Positions 22,867-29,851 of a DNA stretch of 29,851 nt are shown here, in pieces. Numbering within the stretch: position 1 is the stretch's first letter; each line of letters starts with the position of its first letter. The translations under genes and the position numbers were made by a program. The notes beneath the pieces are model-generated. The model saw only the letters and a program-made list of their open reading frames with translations, was not told the DNA's origin and did no database searches. Source of the stretch: CAZMOK01 sp964567785 (GTDB lineage Bacteria; Bacteroidota; Bacteroidia; Bacteroidales; JAGOPY01); assembly GCA_964567785.1 (NCBI GenBank), contig CAZMOK010000033.1, forward strand, positions 1-29,851, given 5' to 3'.

Positions 22867-24483
22867 TTACTCATAGGGTTCCCAATCGGCAAAATGCTCA
22901 AAGTTTACGTAGGTTTTCGGCTCGGTGGTCCAGAAAACGTTCGCGTTATAGGTCCACTCCATTGTTTCGGAGCCTCCTCCGCTCTGCGTAGTTATCAGTA
23001 AAGTATTGTACATATGGCCTATTGCCATTGCCTGGTCGCGGGGCCAGTCGCGGTCGCCACGGCTTCCGTCAACAGGGATCCAGCCAAAATTGGGGATATA
23101 GACTTCAGCCCAGCGGTGGAAGACGTCGTCCATGCTGGCATCGTCACCCCTGACAACAACAGAACCCACATAGCGTGCAGGGATGCCCACCGACCTGCAC
23201 ATCGAAATAAATACAAAGGTGTATTCTGAACATGAGCCGTTGCCTCTCTCAAGAACGGTGGGTGCAGTGTTCCAGCCGCCACTCATTTCATAGTACATGT
23301 TTTCAATAATATGATTGAATATCTTCCTCACCATCCAGTACGGGTTGGTTTCATCGCCCACAGCCTTCTTCACTGCCGACCTGATCGTTTCGTGGTCGTA
23401 CTGGAATTTCTCATTGTTTTCAAGGTAAACAGAAGTTACGTCCTCTGGTATCTCATCGAGTGAGCCCACCTCTTCAGGAAAGATAAAATATCTTACATCA
23501 TAATTGGTTGCTTCAGTTGTCATTTCAACAAGCCGGGTTTCACCTGCCTTGATGTTTTTGAACCTGTAATGAGCTGTTTTCTGTCCCCAACGGTCGGTGA
23601 CAAATTCAGTTGGCTCAATGCTGTATCCTACCTTGTCAATGACCTGATTGTCGCGGTTTGTCGGCACTGCCAGATGAAAATCAACATCCTTGACCTTACC
23701 CGGGCCAAAATTCTTGATCTGCTGGGTGTAGACAACCCTGCCTTTTCTTTCGTTCATTTTTACAAATTGGTCGTTATCTTTCATTGAGAGTTTATAAATA
23801 TGGTCAGTCTGGTAATCCACGTGCCAGAGCTCATTACCGTCGTAGGCCAGGTCTCTGGGATAGGCGCCGGGTGAATCGGTGACAAGGATCACGTAGCCTG
23901 TTTCGGGGTTCAACCTGTAGATCTCATCATGCCTCCTGTCACTGGTCCAAAGAAATTCCCCGTCGAAGGTGAGGCCGCGGGAGTCAGGTGAAGGCGCAAT
24001 AAAAGAACGGATGGTGGTTCCATCCTTCGGGCTGAACTGTATCACCTTATCGGCCCTGTTATCGATGCACCAGAGGTATTCTCCGTCGTAACAAAGGCCT
24101 ACCGGACTATTGGCAGGGGCGGAGAGCGTTTTCAGGACGGTCCCGTCTTTCGTATCCAGTTTATATATGATCCCGTTATAATCTTCTTCTACATCCTGGC
24201 CTCCTTTTATGTCGGCGCACCACAAATACTCACCGTCCCAGGCAAGAGAGGAGGGCCAGTATCCGGGGGAGGGCAGGGTGGAGACCACTTCTCCCGAGAA
24301 AGGATCGATTTTATAAAGGAGGTCGGTTTTCCTGTCCGACAGCCAGAGATATTCTCCGTCGAATGTGAGGCCGGTTGCGTAGTTGCCTGGTGTCTTGAAT
24401 TTTGTGAGAACTTCACCGGGGAAAGCAAATGACAATGATGTAAAAGTCAAGGTTAAAGCGAGCAACAGAAAGGTTTTTTTCAT
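22867..24483 (-). CDS. exported beta-propeller / transglutaminase-like protein
   Basis: The 538-residue protein has a signal peptide (MKKTFLLLALTLTFTSLSFA). Residues about 25-235 hold five propeller-type repeats of 41-50 residues, each with DGEYLW: LTFDGEYLWLSD (39), LAWDGEYLWCAD (80), LCYDGEYLWCID (130), LTFDGEFLWTSD (171) and LAYDGNELWHVD (212). A beta-rich linker (about 240-330) leads to a transglutaminase-like domain with a complete triad: Cys418 in GNGSCSEYTFVF, His456 in VFHRWAEVYIP and Asp472 in WIPVDGSRGD. Such domains act as cysteine peptidases or amide-bond enzymes. A surface or periplasmic protein-processing role is inferred; the substrate is unknown. A near-consensus -7 box (CACCTTTG, minus strand 24516-24523) lies 33 bases upstream. 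Confidence 0.9.
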   Translation of the reverse strand: MKKTFLLLALTLTFTSLSFAFPGEVLTKFKTPGNYATGLTFDGEYLWLSDRKTDLLYKIDPFSGEVVSTLPSPGYWPSSLAWDGEYLWCADIKGGQDVEEDYNGIIYKLDTKDGTVLKTLSAPANSPVGLCYDGEYLWCIDNRADKVIQFSPKDGTTIRSFIAPSPDSRGLTFDGEFLWTSDRRHDEIYRLNPETGYVILVTDSPGAYPRDLAYDGNELWHVDYQTDHIYKLSMKDNDQFVKMNERKGRVVYTQQIKNFGPGKVKDVDFHLAVPTNRDNQVIDKVGYSIEPTEFVTDRWGQKTAHYRFKNIKAGETRLVEMTTEATNYDVRYFIFPEEVGSLDEIPEDVTSVYLENNEKFQYDHETIRSAVKKAVGDETNPYWMVRKIFNHIIENMYYEMSGGWNTAPTVLERGNGSCSEYTFVFISMCRSVGIPARYVGSVVVRGDDASMDDVFHRWAEVYIPNFGWIPVDGSRGDRDWPRDQAMAIGHMYNTLLITTQSGGGSETMEWTYNANVFWTTEPKTYVNFEHFADWEPYE

Positions 24484-24515
24484 ATCGGTCAGGTTTTTTT
24501 TGGTTTAACAGGAAA

Positions 24516-24523
24516 CAAAGGTG
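24516..24523 (-). promoter_or_regulatory. near-consensus -7 box (CACCTTTG)
   Basis: One mismatch to TAnnTTTG, 32 bases upstream of the transglutaminase-like gene's ATG at 24483. Confidence 0.35.
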
Positions 24524-24630
24524 AAAGATAGTAAAAAGTGTTGAGAGTAAATTTTGAGAGATTGCAATCATTTATCTTTTTAGGGACAAAATAATTGCCA
24601 CTTCCGTTTCAAGGGAACCGCTGCACTCAA

Positions 24631-24663
24631 CTTTGTAAATTGTAAACCGTAAATGGTAAATTA
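24631..24663 (-). repeat. 7-bp degenerate tandem tract, TTTACnn family (copy 2)
   Basis: On the minus strand it begins directly after the rnc stop and reads TAATTTACCATTTACGG and onward in 7-base steps. The segment 24631-24653 is the exact reverse complement of 4540-4562 (23 of 23 bases). Confidence 0.85.
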
Positions 24664-25392
24664 CTACTCCTCTTCCCCGTTGAAGATCATTTCGCAGGTG
24701 ATTTCTGCGGCACGCTGTTCGGCGGCTTTTATGGAGAAATCCTGGGCCTTACCGTAAGGGGTAGAATCAATGATTATTTCCACGAGATATTGTTTGCCGT
24801 ACCCTTCGCCAATTTCCCGGATGAGGTGGAAATCTATCTCCTTTTTCTCCCTCTGCACCCATTCTATCAGCCGGCTCTTGAAATTAATATCCGTTTGTTC
24901 TATCCTGTCGATGTCGAGATGGACGTCAACGATGCGGTGGATGATGACATTTCGGGCAACGTTATATCCTTTGTCAAGATATATTGCGCCGATCATAGCT
25001 TCGAAGGTATCCCCGAATATGGATTTGCTTTTTGTCCTTACGTTTTTTTCTTCAAAGATGAGGTTATCGATACCCATTTTCCTTGCAAGGGAATTCAGTC
25101 GCGACCTGCTGACGATCTTTGCCCTCATCTCTGTAAGGAAGCCTTCATCTTTGGTGGGGAACTTTTTGTAGAGATAATCGGCAATAACTGAGCTGAGCAC
25201 AGCATCGCCAAGGTATTCAAGTCTTTCGTTGTTCAGGTCGGTATCGCCGTTGTATTTTGAGGGCCCGGCCTTATGGCACATAGCCAGCCTGTAAAGGTGT
25301 ATATTACGCGGGCGGAAGCCAAAGAGGTTTTTAATGGCCTTAGCGAATTGTCTGTCTGATGGGGTGCCGAAGATACTTGTAAAGCTACTCAA
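24664..25392 (-). CDS. rnc: ribonuclease III
   Basis: RNase III cleaves double-stranded RNA in rRNA maturation and mRNA turnover. The 242-residue protein has the catalytic signature NNERLEYLGDAVLSSVIADY (54-73; Glu56, Glu59, Asp63) and the second acidic pair in FGDTFEAMIGAIYLDKG (126-142; Asp128, Glu131). A C-terminal double-stranded-RNA-binding domain spans about 165-242 (NFKSRLIEWVQ, then FSIKAAEQRAAEITC). The start is a TTG at 25392, 11 bases after the fabF stop. The first ATG-encoded Met is residue 38, inside the conserved LYRLAMCHKA helix, so TTG is the sensible choice. It is the last gene of acpP-fabF-rnc. Confidence 0.94.
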   Translation of the reverse strand: MSSFTSIFGTPSDRQFAKAIKNLFGFRPRNIHLYRLAMCHKAGPSKYNGDTDLNNERLEYLGDAVLSSVIADYLYKKFPTKDEGFLTEMRAKIVSRSRLNSLARKMGIDNLIFEEKNVRTKSKSIFGDTFEAMIGAIYLDKGYNVARNVIIHRIVDVHLDIDRIEQTDINFKSRLIEWVQREKKEIDFHLIREIGEGYGKQYLVEIIIDSTPYGKAQDFSIKAAEQRAAEITCEMIFNGEEE

Positions 25393-25403
25393 TCCAAAAA
25401 GAA

Positions 25404-26657
25404 TTACTCAACGTATTTCTTGATGACGATGGATGCATTGTGTCCGCCAAAACCAAATGTATTTGACAGGGCTGCATTGATAGTCCTTTCTTTCCCTTTG
25501 TGGTAGGTAAAATCAAGGTTGTTGTCAATGTCGGGGTCATCTGTGAAATGGTTTATGGTTGGCGGTACAAAATCGTTCTTAACTGCGAGGATAGCAGCAA
25601 TGGCTTCAATGGCGCCTGCTGCTCCCAACAGGTGACCTGTCATTGATTTGGTCGAGTTTATGCTGATTTCGTATGCATGTTCCCCGAAGAGGTTTATTAT
25701 TGCCCTTGGTTCAGCAATATCGCCTACGGGTGTTGATGTGCCGTGTGTATTGATGTGGTCAATGTCGTCTGTTTTCAATCCTGCATCTTCAATGGAGTTT
25801 CTCATTGAGATCACTGCACCTGCGCCGTCGGGTTGGGGTGCGGTCATGTGGTACGCATCGGCGGAAAGGCCACCTCCGGCAACTTCGGCGTATATCTTTG
25901 CTCCTCGTTTTTTAGCGTGCTCAAGCTCTTCAAGAACGAGGGCACAACCACCTTCACCCAGTACAAACCCGTCCCGGTCTTTGTCGAACGGCCTCGAAGC
26001 AGTCTTGGGGTCATCATTACGGGTAGAGATGGCTTTCATGCCATTGAACCCGCCGATTCCGCCAAAAGTAATGGCAGCTTCAGAACCACCCGTTACAAAT
26101 AGGTCGGCAAGCCCGAACCTGATATAATTGAACGAATCGACAATGGCATTGGCCGAGGAGGCGCAGGCTGATACTGTGGCAAAATTAGGTCCCATCAGGC
26201 CGTATTTGATGGAAATGTGACCTGAGGCTATATCTGCTATCATTTTGGGAATGAAGAAAGGATTGAACCTTGGGGTTCCGTCCCCGACAGCATTATAGGC
26301 TACTTCTTTTTCAAAAGTATCGAGCCCTCCTATACCGGATGCCCATATAACACCTGCCCTTGACCTGTCAATTGAATCCGTGTCAATGCTGGAATCCTTC
26401 ATTGCCTGGTCTGCAGCTACCATAGCGTACTGGGCATACAGGTCATATTTCCGGGCTTCCTTCCTGTCGAAATAGTCCAGCGGGTTAAAGCCTTTTACCT
26501 CGCAGGCTATCTGGGTCTTGTGTTTGGAAGCATCGAAATGGGTGATGTGGTCACAACTGCTTACGCCTTTTTTAAGGTTATCCCATAACTCTTCAACGGA
26601 ATTCCCTGAAGGGGTAAGCGCGCCAAGTCCGGTGACTACGACTCGCCTTTTATGCAT
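25404..26657 (-). CDS. fabF: beta-ketoacyl-ACP synthase II
   Basis: FabF condenses malonyl-ACP with acyl-ACP in fatty-acid elongation. The 417-residue protein has the Cys-His-His triad of the family: Cys165 in TVSACASSANAI, His305 in INTHGTSTPVGD and His342 in SMTGHLLGAAGAIEA. The gatekeeper region NTFGFGGHNAS lies at 399-409. Length and motif positions match E. coli FabF (Cys163, His303, His340) almost exactly. It lies 15 bases after acpP and 11 before rnc, forming a cluster that couples the carrier protein to the condensing enzyme. Confidence 0.97.
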   Translation of the reverse strand: MHKRRVVVTGLGALTPSGNSVEELWDNLKKGVSSCDHITHFDASKHKTQIACEVKGFNPLDYFDRKEARKYDLYAQYAMVAADQAMKDSSIDTDSIDRSRAGVIWASGIGGLDTFEKEVAYNAVGDGTPRFNPFFIPKMIADIASGHISIKYGLMGPNFATVSACASSANAIVDSFNYIRFGLADLFVTGGSEAAITFGGIGGFNGMKAISTRNDDPKTASRPFDKDRDGFVLGEGGCALVLEELEHAKKRGAKIYAEVAGGGLSADAYHMTAPQPDGAGAVISMRNSIEDAGLKTDDIDHINTHGTSTPVGDIAEPRAIINLFGEHAYEISINSTKSMTGHLLGAAGAIEAIAAILAVKNDFVPPTINHFTDDPDIDNNLDFTYHKGKERTINAALSNTFGFGGHNASIVIKKYVE

Positions 26658-26672
26658 GAAGGAATTGTTAGT

Positions 26673-26909
26673 TTATTTGGTGTTATCTTCGATATACTTT
26701 ATTGCCTCGCCAACAGTACCAATCTTCTCAGCAGCATCGTCAGGAATGGCAATGTTGAATTCTTTTTCAAATTCCATGATGAGCTCCACGGTGTCAAGAG
26801 AATCAGCACCGAGGTCATTAGTAAAACTTGCTTCAGCTGTTACTTCATTTTCATCAACGCCAAGCTTGTCAACGATGATTGCTTTTACTCTGGATGCAAT
26901 GTCTGACAT
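26673..26909 (-). CDS. acpP: acyl carrier protein
   Basis: This 78-residue acidic protein carries growing acyl chains on a 4'-phosphopantetheine arm attached to Ser37 in the invariant motif GADSLDTVELIMEFE. Helix 1 (SRVKAIIVDKLGV) and the C-terminal helices (PDDAAEKIGTVGEAIKYIED) are standard. A good ribosome site (AAGGATATG context) precedes the ATG. A near-consensus -7 box, TTTCTTTG on the minus strand at 26938-26945, lies about 30 bases upstream. It leads the acpP-fabF-rnc transcript. Confidence 0.97.
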   Translation of the reverse strand: MSDIASRVKAIIVDKLGVDENEVTAEASFTNDLGADSLDTVELIMEFEKEFNIAIPDDAAEKIGTVGEAIKYIEDNTK

Positions 26910-26937
26910 ATCCTTACTTTTTTAGTTTAACAGGCTG

Positions 26938-26945
26938 CAAAGAAA
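26938..26945 (-). promoter_or_regulatory. near-consensus -7 box (TTTCTTTG) for acpP
   Basis: One mismatch to TAnnTTTG. The spacing to the acpP ATG (28 bases) fits a short leader. The rest of the 258-bp divergent gap to purN is AT-rich and otherwise featureless to me. Confidence 0.4.
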
Positions 26946-27167
26946 GTACAATTATGAAAAATATGCAATGATTTTATAAAAATTTTGAAAATGGCTCTTT
27001 GTAACAATCAGAGAACCAAATATATAAAAACATATAGATACAAATAATATAAATTGCAAGGTTTTGATTGACAGCAGAATCCTGATTCGATAGCCGGTAT
27101 CGAACATTTTTTAGATTGGCCAGGTTGATTGATATTCCTATTTTTAAGGGTTTAAATCTGACCATTG

Positions 27168-27743
27168 ATGAAGAGAATATCGATTTTTGCCTCCGGCAGC
27201 GGCAGCAATGCCGAGAATATAGTCAGGTACTTTTCCGGAAGTGATGAGGTTGAGTGTGCACTGATACTTTCGAACAGGCCGGATGCCAAAGTACTTGACC
27301 GGGCAAAGAGGCTCGGAGTGCCTTCTATGGTGTTTAACAGGAAGGAATTCTACCATTCCGACATTATTCTGGAAAGACTTCTTGAAACCGGAACTGACCT
27401 GATAGTTCTGGCCGGGTTCCTTTGGCTGGTGCCCGAAAATCTGCTCAGGACCTTTAAGGACAGGATCATAAATATCCATCCGGCACTGCTTCCAAAATAC
27501 GGAGGTAAGGGGATGTATGGGATGAAAGTGCACGAGACGGTAAAGAAGTCAGGCGATGAAGTTTCAGGTATTACCATCCATTTTGTAAATGAGAGATATG
27601 ATGAAGGAGAGATAATTTTTCAGGCTGAATGCCCAGTGGAATCAGGGGACACTCCCGAATCCATAGCTGAAAAAGTTCACGAGCTGGAATACAGGTATTA
27701 TCCGAAGGTTATTGAAAAGCTGCTAAATGAAGAGGGAGTATAA
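27168..27743 (+). CDS. purN: phosphoribosylglycinamide formyltransferase
   Basis: PurN transfers a formyl group from 10-formyl-tetrahydrofolate to GAR, the third step of purine synthesis. From the ATG at 27168 (a TTG directly before it adds one residue and is unlikely) the protein has 191 residues: the N-terminal phosphate-binding loop FASGSGSNAENI (8-19), catalytic Asn102 and His104 in INIHPALLPKYGG, and Asp145 in NERYDEGEIIFQ. It is divergent from acpP and convergent with the nitroreductase, with only 12 bases between the stops and no terminator visible there. Confidence 0.95.
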   Translation: MKRISIFASGSGSNAENIVRYFSGSDEVECALILSNRPDAKVLDRAKRLGVPSMVFNRKEFYHSDIILERLLETGTDLIVLAGFLWLVPENLLRTFKDRIINIHPALLPKYGGKGMYGMKVHETVKKSGDEVSGITIHFVNERYDEGEIIFQAECPVESGDTPESIAEKVHELEYRYYPKVIEKLLNEEGV

Positions 27744-27755
27744 CTACATGACCTT

Positions 27756-28301
27756 TCAATAACGGTTGTAGCTTACGATTTCATCAAAGGATTTTCTTGT
27801 TTTTTTTCTTAGCCTGTAATCATCAGGAGGGTAGCCCAACGTGATCAGAAGACCTATTCTTTTTTCTTTCGGGACGTTAAGTAACTTCTTCACGCCGGGC
27901 TCATCGAACCACCCCAGCATACAAGTGCCCAGTCCTTCTTCTGCAGCCTGGAGGCAGAAATGTTCCGATGCAATCCCGATATCGAACAGCGCATATTCCT
28001 TATCCTTCACTTTTGCCCCGGCCCTGGTTATCACTTTCATTTTTTCTATTACTACAGCTACAATGACCTTCGACTGGGGGACAAAATTGTTGAATGACCA
28101 GAGCGGACCTGTTGTTTTATCCGCCACCTTTTGCAACAAATCAGGATCATCCACTACGATAAACTTCCAGGGCTGGCTATTGCTTGCTGAAGGGGCAAGC
28201 CTTGCTGCTTCAAGGCAACGGGATATTTTTTCTTTTTCCACCGGCTTGTCAGAATATTTTCTGACACTTTGCCGGTTGTTGACAAGGTCGATAAATTTCA
28301 T
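27756..28301 (-). CDS. nitroreductase-family flavoprotein
   Basis: The 181-residue protein matches FMN-dependent nitroreductases: the N-terminal NRQSVRKYSDKPVEKEKI, the FMN-binding ARLAPSASNSQPWKFIVV (about 33-50), the central ASEHFCLQAAEEGLGTCMLG (about 130-150) and the C-terminal LITLGYPPDD. Members reduce nitro groups, quinones or enones with NAD(P)H; the physiological substrate is unknown. It lies 34 bases downstream of pgi on the same strand with no terminator between, so it is probably the second gene of a two-gene operon. Confidence 0.9.
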   Translation of the reverse strand: MKFIDLVNNRQSVRKYSDKPVEKEKISRCLEAARLAPSASNSQPWKFIVVDDPDLLQKVADKTTGPLWSFNNFVPQSKVIVAVVIEKMKVITRAGAKVKDKEYALFDIGIASEHFCLQAAEEGLGTCMLGWFDEPGVKKLLNVPKEKRIGLLITLGYPPDDYRLRKKTRKSFDEIVSYNRY

Positions 28302-28335
28302 AATAGTAGAGTGAGATTATTGAAAAGGAATACGG

Positions 28336-29685
28336 TCAGGAACCGATCCTTTTTTTCATTTTTTCCGATTCCTTTTCATAACCGGGTTTACCAAGCAAAG
28401 CAAACATGTTTTTCTTGTATGCTTCCACCCCGGGCTGGTCAAATGGGTTTACCCCAAGAAGATAGCCGCTGAGACCGCAGGAAATTTCAAAGAAGTATGT
28501 AAGTTCGCCAAGGTTTATTTCGTCAATGGCTGGGATTTCTATCCGGATATTGGGCACGCCACCGTCTACATGGGCAAGTGTCGTTCCCTGTTCAGCTACC
28601 AGGTTTACCTCGTGCAGCCTTTTACCTGCCAGGTAGTTCAGCTTGTCGAGATTTTCGTCATCGTATGGTATTTTAAGTTCTTTGGATGTGTTTTTTACTG
28701 AGATAACTGTTTCAAAGATCATCCGCATACCCTCCTGTATGTATTGTCCCATGCTGTGAAGGTCAGTTGTGAAGTTCACTCCTGCCGGGAAGATCCCTTT
28801 ACTGTTCTTACCTTCACTTTCGCCATAGAGCTGTTTCCACCATTCGGTAAAATAGTGCATATTGGGCAGATAATTGACCAGTATTTCCACAGGTTTGCCC
28901 GAAGAATAGAGTGCATTTCTCACTGTGGCATAAGCCAGCACCGGATTTTCCACTATTGTGTTCTTTTCCTTACAGAAATGTTCCATATTGGCGGCACCTT
29001 CAATAAGCTTCTCAATATCAAAACCTGCTACTGCTATTGGGAGCAGCCCCACGGGTGTCATAACGGAATAACGTCCGCCCACATCATCAGGGACCACATA
29101 AGTTTTGTATCCCTCTTTATCGGAAAGTTTTTTCAGTGCGCCTTTTTCTTTATCGGTTATAGCTATGATCCTCTTGGCCGCCTCTTTTTTCCCGTATTTA
29201 TTTTCGATGTGGTTCTTAAGTATCCTGAAGGCTATGGCAGGCTCTGTGGTTGTCCCCGATTTAGAGATAACTGTAAGTGCATAGTCGCGTTCATCAAGAA
29301 TTTCAAGAAGTTCAGAGAGGTAGTTCTCGCCGATATTATGTCCTGCATAGACGATCAGGGGGTTTTCCCTCTTTTTTTTCAATGAAGAAAACTGGTGGTC
29401 AAGAGCTTCAATAACAGCCCTTGCTCCGAGGTATGATCCACCGATACCCACGACAACAAAGATATCTGCGATCTCCTTTATTCTGCTTGCTTCTTTATTG
29501 ATGTCTTCGATAAGCGAACTACTGGTTTCGGACGGGAGGGTAACCCATCCCAGGAAGCCTTGTCCTTTACCGGTTTTTTTATAGAGCTTTCGATATTGTG
29601 ATTGCAATCCGCTTTTAAGGCCTTCGATATTTTTGAGAGGCACAAAATCGAGGACGTTTTGAATATCTGCTTTAAGGTTTATCAT
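28336..29685 (-). CDS. pgi: glucose-6-phosphate isomerase
   Basis: The enzyme interconverts glucose-6-phosphate and fructose-6-phosphate. The 449-residue protein is of the shorter bacterial type (about 445-450 residues, as in Bacillus) rather than the roughly 550-residue E. coli type. Signatures are the first SIS-domain loop VVGIGGSYLGARAVIEAL (78-95), VISKSGTTTEPAIAF (139-153), GGRYSVMTPVGLLPIAVAGF (203-222) and the C-terminal LGVNPFDQPGVEAYKKNM. A weak -7-like TAACTTCG (minus strand 29710-29717) and an 11-base odd palindrome GGATGACATCC (29726-29736) lie upstream. Confidence 0.96.
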   Translation of the reverse strand: MINLKADIQNVLDFVPLKNIEGLKSGLQSQYRKLYKKTGKGQGFLGWVTLPSETSSSLIEDINKEASRIKEIADIFVVVGIGGSYLGARAVIEALDHQFSSLKKKRENPLIVYAGHNIGENYLSELLEILDERDYALTVISKSGTTTEPAIAFRILKNHIENKYGKKEAAKRIIAITDKEKGALKKLSDKEGYKTYVVPDDVGGRYSVMTPVGLLPIAVAGFDIEKLIEGAANMEHFCKEKNTIVENPVLAYATVRNALYSSGKPVEILVNYLPNMHYFTEWWKQLYGESEGKNSKGIFPAGVNFTTDLHSMGQYIQEGMRMIFETVISVKNTSKELKIPYDDENLDKLNYLAGKRLHEVNLVAEQGTTLAHVDGGVPNIRIEIPAIDEINLGELTYFFEISCGLSGYLLGVNPFDQPGVEAYKKNMFALLGKPGYEKESEKMKKRIGS

Positions 29686-29788
29686 TTTAACGAGAGTTTT
29701 TTACACTGGCGAAGTTAACCACAACGGATGACATCCAGAAAAAAACTTTGATTTCGACAGGTATTTTTTAGGTTTTCATTGATTAATG

Positions 29789-29851
29789 AGATGCCTTCCG
29801 GAAGACATCTGGAAGACATCTGGAAGACATCTGGAAGACATCTGGAAGACA
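29789..29851. repeat. 11-bp tandem array running off the window end, with an inverted unit at its edge
   Basis: GGAAGACATCT is repeated without error at 29800-29810, 29811-29821, 29822-29832 and 29833-29843, and a fifth copy is cut by the window end. The preceding 11 bases, AGATGCCTTCC (29789-29799), are the reverse complement of the unit with one mismatch, giving a 22-bp near-palindrome at the array's start. The 11-bp unit would shift any reading frame, so it is not coding. It lies upstream of pgi. Confidence 0.92.

Noticed and set aside
29789..29851. CRISPR array
   Set aside because: The units are contiguous 11-bp copies with no spacers, and no cas gene is present.

Overview
The window reads as ordinary chromosome of a Bacteroidota bacterium, probably class Bacteroidia. 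The evidence is a set of lineage-typical genes (a GldE-like CBS transporter, a PpiD-like membrane foldase, a GH97 lipoprotein, a PheS with a four-cysteine insertion, an acpP-fabF-rnc cluster, a short RsmI), several Bacteroidota-style lipoprotein signals, and TAnnTTTG promoter boxes in front of several genes. Shine-Dalgarno sites are mostly weak. I saw no rRNA or tRNA gene, no insertion sequence, no phage gene and no CRISPR array. With starts corrected, no gene-free gap exceeds 300 bases.

Layout. (1) 1-6911, plus strand, cell-envelope block: a 5'-truncated outer-membrane beta-barrel protein, a secreted TPR protein, LptC (LPS export), a CNNM/CBS/CorC membrane protein, and a membrane-anchored parvulin foldase. 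It ends at a bidirectional terminator. (2) 6998-10071, minus strand: PBP2 and RodA, the elongasome peptidoglycan synthase pair, overlapping by 4 bases. (3) 10250-11970, minus strand: three small exported proteins (MORN-2 repeat, carboxypeptidase-regulatory-like domain, lipoprotein). (4) 12019-13465: a LuxE-like acyl-protein synthetase facing a Nudix hydrolase. (5) 13550-14359, minus strand: a secreted protein built on six copies of an (D/N/E)DIPFNT-type motif. (6) 14630-17425, minus strand, tight operon: a charged-linker protein, an M28 peptidase and RsmI, ending in a terminator that begins inside the last codons of rsmI. (7) 17584-19924, plus strand: thymidine kinase, exported cyclophilin, PheS. 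(8) 20162-25392 and on to 26909, minus strand: a small Bacteroidota-specific protein, a GH97 glycosidase, a beta-propeller/transglutaminase protein, and acpP-fabF-rnc. (9) 27168-29685: purN (plus), then pgi followed by a nitroreductase (minus). The window ends inside an 11-bp tandem array.

The genes are mostly housekeeping: envelope assembly, peptidoglycan synthesis, fatty-acid synthesis, nucleotide metabolism, translation and glycolysis. I found no convincing new defence or mobile system. The unusual signals are the DIPF-repeat secreted protein; two near-identical 24-bp palindromes 216 bp apart, at the 3' ends of the convergent genes pheS and 20162-20626, the second of which encodes that gene's last seven residues and stop codon; degenerate 7-8 bp tandem tracts in gaps, three copies of one starting at or just after a stop codon in gene orientation; and the 11-bp array at the right edge.
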